Shown here one piece after another: positions 51,340 through 57,502 of a DNA stretch of 57,502 bases. Made by a program: the position numbers and the translations under genes. Position 1 is the stretch's first letter. Each line of letters begins with the position of its first letter. The stretch comes from Okeania sp. SIO3I5 (GTDB taxonomy: Bacteria; Cyanobacteriota; Cyanobacteriia; Cyanobacteriales; Microcoleaceae): contig NZ_JAAHHT010000042.1 in the NCBI RefSeq assembly GCF_010672085.1, forward strand, positions 1 to 57,502, given 5' to 3'. A model generated the notes under the pieces. The model had not been told where the DNA came from and searched no databases. It saw nothing but the letters and a program-made list of their open reading frames with translations.

Positions 51340-54228
51340 ATGATTACAAATAACTTTTTAGAGAGAAAACACCTAGATGAATTTGCAGAATCGGCGATCC
51401 CAGAGTCTTGGGCTCTTGCTAACTTTTTTAGTATATCAGATTCAAGGCAAATTGCGCAATGGCTTGGCTGGAAAGATTATCGACATACACCAGGCTGGAT
51501 CGCTCAAGGTATTGATATTAAATCTGGGAAGTTATCAAAGTTTGGTCAATTTAAACCAGACTCGATCATGGAGTTCCCTGACGGTTCCAGCGCCAAATAC
51601 TTGACCCAAAAGGAAGGGTACGATGCTTTTTTGCCGATACATCCTACTGAGGCTGATTTTTGGCAGAAGGTGAAGGAGAATGCCAATCATCCGATCCGAA
51701 TTACGGAGGGAGCCAAGAAGGCGATCGCTTCCACTGTGGCGGGGCGACCTACTATTGGACTGTGCGGTGTTGAGATGGGCTGTGTTAATAACCGACTTGA
51801 GTTGGTAAACAACCTTAAGCCATTCATCAATGTAGGCAGACCGATTGAAATAGCTTTTGATGCGGATATTATCAGAAAACCTGAAGTAGCTGATGCTTTG
51901 AGGGCATTTGGTAGAGCGTTATTTCACGAAGGTGGCAGAGAGATTTCTGTCCGCGTATGGGATGAAAAGTTCGGCAAAGGGATTGATGATTTAATCGCTG
52001 CGGGGCATGAATTAGAAGCAGTTTCTCAGGTCATGTTATTTGATAGATGGAGACAAACACATTTTGCGTCGAAAAAAGAGATAGAGAGAGATTTCCGAGA
52101 TGCTCGCGTACCCAAGCCTCAAAGCGACTTTGCTGCTGACTGCCGACTACTTTTTAAGGACTATAAATTTGATAACCAATATGAGGAGTGGCTCCACTAC
52201 GAGAATGGGAAATGGAGTGCGTTGGATGCTGAGAAGGGAATAAAAAAGTGTGTATTGTTGGAGGCTGAAGCTAGGGGTTGGGCTTTTGGTCACACTTATG
52301 TCAAGGGCGTGGTTGAGCTGATGGCTATGCACGTTGGACGCCGTTTTGGCTTGCCAGATCCAAATTTATTACCTCTTAAAAATGGGGTTTTGGATTTGAC
52401 GACTAAGAAGTTACTTCCCCACAAGCCAGAATACCATTTCAAATGGCAGTTGCCCTATGACTATAATCCTAACCTGACTTGTAATCCTGTTGTGGAATGG
52501 TTGACAACAATGTTAAGGGGGAACCTAGACCAGGTTGAGTTGGTTCGTTGTTACCTGGCAGCCATTATTCGAGGTAAATGTAATCTTCAAAAGTTCTTGG
52601 AAGTTAATGGCCCTCCTGGTAGTGGGAAGTCTGTTTTGATGAATTTGGCAATAGGATTGACGGGGATTGAGAATATTCATAGGACTACCTTACCTCTTTG
52701 GGAGCATAATCAATTCGAGATTGCTAACAGTCGCAACAAAAGATTGATCTGTTTCCCGGACGAAGATAGGTATACGGGGAGCGTGGGTAATTTTAAGAAT
52801 CTTACCGGAAGTGATCCGCTTAGGTTTGAGCGGAAATTTGCTGATGCAGAGGATATATTCTACTCGTCGGCGATGGCCATCCTTACGGCCAACGAACAAA
52901 TGCAATTCGCGGACAAGACTGGAGCCATTCTTCGGAGAAGGATAGGGATTAGATTTAATGAGATTATTTCTTCGAAGGAACAGAAGACTCTACTTGAGTG
53001 GAGTCCCGTTCAACAAAAATTTTTGGGGATTTTTGCTAACTATTTACCGGGTTTACTGAACTGGGTGTTAGCTGTGTCAGACGAGGATATTTTTAATTAT
53101 CTGAAAAGGACTGATGAGTTTGTTATTAGTCTGAGGACGGAAAGAGTTGAGACATTGACCAAGACTAACAATATTGCGGATTGGGTTAATGAGAGGCTTG
53201 TCTATAGGCCAAAGTTGGCTACCCAGGTAGGGATAGCCAGGCTTAATCCTGCCAGGGGGCCTGGAGAGCCACTTTTTGAGAGGGCTAAGGAATGGTTGTA
53301 TGCTAGTTATTGTGAGTTTTGTAGTAGTGTCAAGGTTGAGATCCTCAGCCTAAAAAGGTGGAAGGATTTGCTTTTGAATCTTTTTAATTATCAGTTGAAG
53401 ATTCCGGATATATTTTCTACCAGAGATGCTCAGGGGAGTAAGATTACTGGAGTGCGATTGAGAGAAAAAGTTGATGACGATCGTCCTTTCCTAGAGGAGT
53501 TTTTACTGCCACCACCGGATAGTCCACCACCACCAGATAGTCCTCCACCACCAGATAGTCCTCCACCACCAGATAGTCCTCCACCACCGGACAGTCCATC
53601 AGCTTCAGCTTCAGATATACAAGACGCTGCTAAATATGGGTGTGATATTTCACAAGCATCGGCAGATATCGCCGATGATGTGGGGATAATGATTGGCTGT
53701 TTCCTTGACCCGGAAGGAGGGAGGGAGGTTTACGATAGCAATCCCGACTTCTGGGATGCTCGTTTTAGAAAGGCTTGTGAGTGGCTTAGGGATTCTGGGT
53801 GTCCTGGGGGGATGGAGTTAATTCATAAGATATCTCAGGCTAAGAGTGGTAAGGTTGAGAGCGATCGCGAGGTAACAGTACAGCGGAAAGTTGAGTTAAG
53901 GGAGGAAATTTTTCCAGTCTATACTGATGGTTCTGCGATCGAGTCATACAGGATATTTCCTTTCAAATATCACGATAAACGCCATAGAAAAATGGCTATA
54001 AACTCTATGTTGTGGGTCACTGGAAAGGGTTGGGCTAGTGTTAGCAAGGTTGAGGATAAGTCTATTCATGTGTTCTTTATTGATGATAGGTTTGATTTTT
54101 CAGGTAGAACTATTTACAGCGACGAGTTAGACGGTTACTTCTTGATAGATAAAACGAATCTTTCCAAACAAATTGATTATTCTAAAGCAGGGAAAAGACC
54201 TGTGGCTGATGAGGTGTTCAGTGGATAG
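51340..54228 (+). CDS. Primase-helicase: DUF3854/TOPRIM-like plus SF3 (P4/D5-type) helicase
   Basis: 962 residues. ~95-215 DUF3854-like (ITEGAKKAIASTVAGRPTIGLCG, EIAFDAD); ~240-400 D5-N-like; helicase Walker A GPPGSGKS at about 424-431 (52609 onward), Walker B region LICFPDED, sensor ILTANEQ (NE) and arginine-finger region; a PPPPDSP repeat (~725-750) links to a C-terminal ~210-residue domain (FKYHDKRHRKMAI) unlike the core. Replicative helicase/primase of plasmids, phages and satellites. Main replication protein of the element. Confidence 0.9.
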   Translation: MITNNFLERKHLDEFAESAIPESWALANFFSISDSRQIAQWLGWKDYRHTPGWIAQGIDIKSGKLSKFGQFKPDSIMEFPDGSSAKYLTQKEGYDAFLPIHPTEADFWQKVKENANHPIRITEGAKKAIASTVAGRPTIGLCGVEMGCVNNRLELVNNLKPFINVGRPIEIAFDADIIRKPEVADALRAFGRALFHEGGREISVRVWDEKFGKGIDDLIAAGHELEAVSQVMLFDRWRQTHFASKKEIERDFRDARVPKPQSDFAADCRLLFKDYKFDNQYEEWLHYENGKWSALDAEKGIKKCVLLEAEARGWAFGHTYVKGVVELMAMHVGRRFGLPDPNLLPLKNGVLDLTTKKLLPHKPEYHFKWQLPYDYNPNLTCNPVVEWLTTMLRGNLDQVELVRCYLAAIIRGKCNLQKFLEVNGPPGSGKSVLMNLAIGLTGIENIHRTTLPLWEHNQFEIANSRNKRLICFPDEDRYTGSVGNFKNLTGSDPLRFERKFADAEDIFYSSAMAILTANEQMQFADKTGAILRRRIGIRFNEIISSKEQKTLLEWSPVQQKFLGIFANYLPGLLNWVLAVSDEDIFNYLKRTDEFVISLRTERVETLTKTNNIADWVNERLVYRPKLATQVGIARLNPARGPGEPLFERAKEWLYASYCEFCSSVKVEILSLKRWKDLLLNLFNYQLKIPDIFSTRDAQGSKITGVRLREKVDDDRPFLEEFLLPPPDSPPPPDSPPPPDSPPPPDSPPPPDSPSASASDIQDAAKYGCDISQASADIADDVGIMIGCFLDPEGGREVYDSNPDFWDARFRKACEWLRDSGCPGGMELIHKISQAKSGKVESDREVTVQRKVELREEIFPVYTDGSAIESYRIFPFKYHDKRHRKMAINSMLWVTGKGWASVSKVEDKSIHVFFIDDRFDFSGRTIYSDELDGYFLIDKTNLSKQIDYSKAGKRPVADEVFSG
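53512..53600 (+). repeat. 18-bp tandem repeat encoding PPPPDS
   Basis: About five repeats of CCACCACCAGATAGTCCT-like units. Flexible linker, likely variable in number. Confidence 0.85.
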
Positions 54229-54334
54229 TGTACATAGCCAAGGCTATCCTTTAATCCACGAAAACGGGTAAAGATACATGATATATGTTGATGATGCCAA
54301 AATTTCTTTTAGTTGAAATGGAGATTTTTAAAAT

Positions 54335-54742
54335 ATGAAAACAAGAATTGATTGTCCCCCATTGCTACGGTTCTGGGCGGGACGATTTATGGGTCGCTCT
54401 TGCAAGAAAAAATATAATGTTTTACTGGAGTTAGTTTCAAGAAAAATACAACCTTTTATTGAGGGGTTCAAGATTATTTCTTATACTTTTAAACATCATA
54501 AGAAGGTAATAAATGAGCAATATGATAGTTATGAAGTCAATCTTTTCTGGAGGTTACTTCGCAATGACTTATATCCTTATTATAAGTCAGTTTGGTACGT
54601 CGAAGATGGAGACTTAGAGGGCTATCGTATATTTAATGGCTATTTTTCTAGTGAAGAGATAGAGGAGTTTGAGTTTATAGCATCTTTGGAAGATGAAGAA
54701 TTTGAAAATTATTATAATAGAGATGCCTACAATGAGGGCTGA
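54335..54742 (+). CDS. Unknown basic protein after the primase
   Basis: 135 residues. Basic N-terminal half (RSCKKKYNVLLELVSRK) and acidic C-terminus (EEIEEFEFIASLEDEEFEN). Position suggests a replication accessory. ~100-bp gap from the primase. Confidence 0.55.
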   Translation: MKTRIDCPPLLRFWAGRFMGRSCKKKYNVLLELVSRKIQPFIEGFKIISYTFKHHKKVINEQYDSYEVNLFWRLLRNDLYPYYKSVWYVEDGDLEGYRIFNGYFSSEEIEEFEFIASLEDEEFENYYNRDAYNEG

Positions 54743-54819
54743 ACTAATAGACTTATGAAAGAATTGTGGGGTGTTCAGCCAGCATTATAGACCATCTTAA
54801 CTATATAAAAAACGGCATC

Positions 54820-55762
54820 TTACAATGGCAAAACGTTAATTACACTTAGGTCAAAATAATGAGTTTCAATCATTTTTACCGAAGTGTCGCACCATTTAGC
54901 GATGATAGTAGGACTAATACCATTACTTAGTTGCTCTGTAATAAACGTATCGCGACATGAGTAAGGAGTTGATTCTTTTACAGGCTCTGAAACCATCCGT
55001 TCCCAAGCGTTTTGGCTGAAGTTATTGTAGTTAATAACCTTTCCCCGTCAGACCTCGGCCATTCCAATTTCCTTTGTGGTTGGCGAAATTGTCCAATATT
55101 GTAAGTTTTTCTACTGGAGTAAAGGCCAAAGGCATAGCCGATTTTTGATAATTATGCTTAAGCTCGTTAGCCATCCCGTCATAAGGGTTTTCTTTATCCA
55201 ATAATTTCTGCTTTAAACCCAATTTGTAAGCGGCATTAACATAAGTCAACACCCTCTTCGCCATAGATTCGGAAGTGCTTGTCAGTAAAAATTTTCTTAA
55301 TTCCAAGGCTTTTTCGATACAACGAATCTGGCTAGCTTCTGCCTTTTCCAACCATCGCCTGACAGAAGTTTGAAGATACATCTTTGTACTTTCCTTCCAA
55401 CGAAGCAATCCATACTCATAATAATTATCCCACAACTCTAGCAACGAGAGGTCGGGAGGGACATCTTTTGTTTCCAATCCTGCCTGTTGCCTGCTTTGAG
55501 GTCTATAGCGCCCCAATGTAAAGTCAAATCTATCTAGAGCAATATCTGAATTAATCGCCTCAACCTTAGCTTCAGCGATCGCACGGTACTTAGGCAAATC
55601 CGGCAAATTTAAAGCAACAGTCCTAGCCTGGCCATCAAATAGATTTTTGGGAAAACGAATACGCAATCGGCCACGGAAAGACTCTAGACGGGCAATACCT
55701 CTAGGCGCAAAAATGGCCTTATCTTTGTCCATGAAATTTTCCAAAAAGTGTATCAAGTACAT
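54820..55762 (-). pseudogene. Tyrosine integrase with internal deletion
   Basis: Frame 1 (55031-55762) gives the arm-binding and core-binding domains (RLRIRFPKNLF; KMYLQTSVRRWL; YVNAAYKLGL), likely start Met at 55732 (GGAAAA upstream), and ends GLTGKGY. Then a stop, and in the +1 frame (about 54820-55043) the catalytic end TPYSCRDTFITEQLSNGI then HYFD (nucleophile Tyr in ETHYF). The middle, with the first catalytic Arg and Lys, about 100+ residues, is missing. Deletion followed by a frameshift. Nonfunctional copy. Confidence 0.85.
55745..55755 (+). other. AAAGTGTATCA motif near attR
   Basis: Matches the 11-bp units at 11506-11538; inside the start of the integrase gene. Another at 56086-56096 lies beyond attR. 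Candidate arm sites. Confidence 0.45.
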
Positions 55763-55825
55763 AAGTCTGGAAAAAATTCAACCATCAGGACAATTAAATA
55801 ACAACAACACGAGTGAATTAGTGTA

Positions 55826-55871
55826 TAGCCTTCCAAGCTAATGATGGGGGTTCGATTCCCCCTACCCGCTT
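55826..55871 (+). other. attR: displaced tRNA-Gly 3' end
   Basis: 46 bp identical to 11398-11443, from anticodon loop to beyond the acceptor end. Marks the right end of the element. Confidence 0.93.
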
Positions 55872-55906
55872 CTGCTTATGGGTGGTGGTGCATAGTAATG
55901 GTAGAG

Positions 55907-55947
55907 TAAAGTGTGGGAGGCGTGGGAGGTGTGGGAAGTGTGGGAAT
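55907..55947. repeat. GTGGGAGG short tandem repeat
   Basis: GTGGGAGGC, GTGGGAGGT, GTGGGAAGT units of 9 bp. Between here and 56172 no gene is visible; 56086-56096 holds an AAAGTGTATCA motif. Confidence 0.65.
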
Positions 55948-56171
55948 AAATTACAAAACATATATATAGTCTTCGCCATTACTATCCAGGACTACCCGCT
56001 TATATATAGTAAGTTTTGGATATTTTAACCCAATCTAATACAGAAAATGGATAAAAAAACTGAACTGTACAAAGATGGGTATAAAAAAGTGTATCAGCCA
56101 AATCAAAATTTGAGCCGTCCAGTAATGGATATTTTTAGTTGGATAGGAGTAGCGATCGCTCTTGTTGTGAG

Positions 56172-56510
56172 TCAGGCGATCGCTTGTTTTATTGATGCCA
56201 ATATTAACAGTATTTTTGGTGTATAAATTTCTCGTCCTAATTCCTGAGTAGTTTCAATCCGTTTAATATTAATAATAGTTTTAAGTATTTGTAATCCAAA
56301 GGTAACTACAAAAATTAATATGGTAGGAAGCAATAAGGAAGATTGCCAGAACGATAGTTTTCTAGATTTTCCTTTTAAGTCAGAACGCATATCGTTATAC
56401 ATATCCTTTAATTCTTCTAATTTTTGAGAACTATTTTCACCTTCATTATCAATTTTTTTTTGTTCTGATGTCTTCTGTTTGAAGAGAAGTATTTTTGATT
56501 TATAATTCAA
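56172..56510 (-). CDS. Unknown protein with one membrane segment and coiled coil
   Basis: 112 residues: charged N-terminal coiled coil (EELKDMYNDMRSDLKGK, 30-48), then a hydrophobic helix (LLLPTILIFVVTFGLQIL, 58-76). Overlaps the upstream gene by 11 nt; translationally coupled. Host flank gene. Its stop lies in HIP1-rich DNA at 56150-56185. Confidence 0.6.
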   Translation of the reverse strand: MNYKSKILLFKQKTSEQKKIDNEGENSSQKLEELKDMYNDMRSDLKGKSRKLSFWQSSLLLPTILIFVVTFGLQILKTIINIKRIETTQELGREIYTPKILLILASIKQAIA

Positions 56511-56736
56511 TATTAGCTATCTTTTTTAACCTGTAATTCTTAAAAATAAGAGTTACAAGTAAAGATAATAGAAGAGAGCCAAAAAAAAGTCTAAAACCAC
56601 GACCACTAAAACTGTATGACCATGCATCAGTCCCGATAAGAAGAAGTAAAAAGATTCCTCCTAGCAAATTAACTAATTCTAAACACCCCCCAAAAACACG
56701 AGTGGTGTAATTAGGATCTGGCGATTGCTTTCTCAT
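56500..56736 (-). CDS. Small two-helix membrane protein
   Basis: 78 residues with two hydrophobic segments (about 22-38 and 48-64). Upstream partner of 56172-56510. Unknown role. Confidence 0.6.
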   Translation of the reverse strand: MRKQSPDPNYTTRVFGGCLELVNLLGGIFLLLLIGTDAWSYSFSGRGFRLFFGSLLLSLLVTLIFKNYRLKKIANIEL

Positions 56737-57073
56737 AGCACCTAATTGGTAAAAGTTTGTTTTGACTGAATATTATATCTAGTTTTTCTCTCTTCGGTAC
56801 TTTTGTAAATGGGGGTGCTGGGACTTGAGTCAACACGACTGTTAAGGTCAAGTGCTATAGATCCATTTTTGTACAATAATTATACCAGTCTGATCAATGT
56901 TTACGATGAATTTCTGCTACCTATTCCCTTTTCCCTGTTCTCTGTTCTCTATTCCTAAAACTAGAGTAATGAATGCTTTATTGAGGAAAAAATGAACTGA
57001 AATCTTAATAATTTAGAAGATTTGGAAATAAGCGATCACTCCAGCTTTAACTTTCCTGGCGGGAAGTCCTGCG

Positions 57074-57118
57074 CTCTCCATCCCCCCTAACCCCCCGTGC
57101 ATAGGGGGGAGGGGGAGC
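57074..57118. repeat. C/G-run hairpin
   Basis: GCTCTCC..CCCCCC GTGCATA GGGGGG..GGGGGAGC: a palindrome-like repeat common in cyanobacterial intergenic DNA. No gene from 56737 to the window end. Confidence 0.6.
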
Positions 57119-57281
57119 GTCGGGATGAAAGCCTGGGCCCGGATTCGGATACCTTCATAAGCTAAACGTTCATAGGCCCAAGACACAAGCTAGGAGCATT
57201 TTGTTATTATCAATGTCAACACAGGGGGAGGACATCACCTCTGTCATGCTCCGCGGTCAGGGTTTCCCAGACGCTCAGAAT

Positions 57282-57311
57282 CCCGCGTTGTCCCGTAAGG
57301 GCAACGTCGGG
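57282..57311 (+). other. IS200/IS605-like right-end hairpin (remnant)
   Basis: AATCCCGCGTTG - loop - CAACGTCGGGAG then TATGTCAA: stem CCCG/CGGG plus CGTTG/CAACG. Resembles the right-end stem (omegaRNA region) of IS605-family elements. No TnpB gene is in the window, so an isolated end. Confidence 0.4.
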
Positions 57312-57365
57312 AGTATGTCAAATATACTCTGATATAGAATCCGGGTAATTAGTTATCGTATTACT

Positions 57366-57436
57366 GAGGAGTAATGAGTAATGAGTAATGAGTAAGGAGT
57401 AAGGAGTAAGGAGTAAGGAGTAAGGAGTAAGGAGTA
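57366..57436 (+). repeat. 7-bp tandem repeats GAGTAAT / GAGTAAG
   Basis: About ten units; first ones GAGTAAT, later ones GAGTAAG. Followed by an ATATCAAATCCGG end of another MITE-like repeat. Confidence 0.85.
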
Positions 57437-57502
57437 ATATCAAATCCGGTTGAATACAAGAGTGTATTGTTGGGGGAGATGGTCCGATTGTCCGATTTAA
57501 TA

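Larger units (their letters stand above)
11398..55871. mobile_element. ~44.4 kb integrated virus-like element in tRNA-Gly
   Basis: Bounded by an exact 46-bp direct repeat of the tRNA-Gly 3' end (11398-11443 and 55826-55871), with a tyrosine integrase remnant beside the right copy. The cargo includes phage-type fibre, lysis-like, Dam methylase, Gp37/Gp68-type and SF3 primase-helicase genes plus an FtsK/HerA-like ATPase and dozens of unknown small genes. No terminase, portal, HK97-type capsid, tail, relaxase or T4SS gene is recognised. The integrase is deleted internally, so the copy is probably immobile unless helped. Element class (tailless virus, satellite, integrative plasmid) is undecided. 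Confidence 0.92.

Overview
The window is chromosomal DNA from a cyanobacterium, probably a low-GC filamentous one. Evidence for this is the many HIP1 palindromes (GCGATCGC), long AT-rich intergenic stretches, heptamer tandem repeats such as TAAGGAG, decayed IS200/IS605 pieces and a large cyanobacterial-style REC-GAF-kinase-cyclase protein. The genus cannot be fixed from sequence alone.

Layout. Host flank (1-11371): a prolyl oligopeptidase with three decayed tandem copies of its 3' end, a small secreted protein, a GNAT acetyltransferase, about 2 kb without genes (with a broken TnpA piece), then a 1170-residue hybrid signalling protein. A tRNA-Gly(UCC) gene lies at 11372-11442. Its last 46 bp recur exactly at 55826-55871, so 11398-55871 (about 44.4 kb) is an integrated element. 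The tyrosine integrase beside the right repeat has lost its central catalytic part, so the element is probably stranded. Two small membrane-protein genes and IS-like or repeat DNA follow on the right flank.

Inside the element. (1) 11443-12800: structured non-coding DNA, integrase-arm-like repeats and a small KOW-like gene. (2) 12894-34670, minus strand: a fibre cassette (phage-fibre N-terminus plus collagen-like repeats), an L,D-transpeptidase-like enzyme with two small membrane proteins (lysis-like), a block of unknown proteins with Gly/Lys/Arg-rich basic tails, and an FtsK/HerA-like ATPase followed by a chain of very small overlapping genes. (3) 34671-37744, plus strand: ribbon-helix-helix and KilA/antirepressor-like regulators. 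(4) 37759-44694, minus strand: mostly unknown small genes, a DUF932 gene in three frames, and a winged-helix protein. (5) 44813-54742: a ribbon-helix-helix regulator, a strong promoter followed by about 400 nt of densely hairpinned RNA, then an operon with a split DNA adenine methyltransferase, a Gp37/Gp68-type three-Cys protein and an SF3 helicase-primase.

How it may work (inference). Int/att, P4/D5-type primase-helicase, phage-type Dam methylase, lysis-like genes, fibre genes and an FtsK-like ATPase, with no recognisable terminase, portal, HK97 capsid, tail tube, relaxase or type IV secretion genes, fit a poorly described virus-like integrative element, possibly a tailless virus with an FtsK-type packaging ATPase. 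Unusual features are the fibre cassette bounded by direct repeats, several genes broken exactly at homopolymers or slippery heptamers, and two paralogous genes sharing a promoter and a compensatory inverted repeat.
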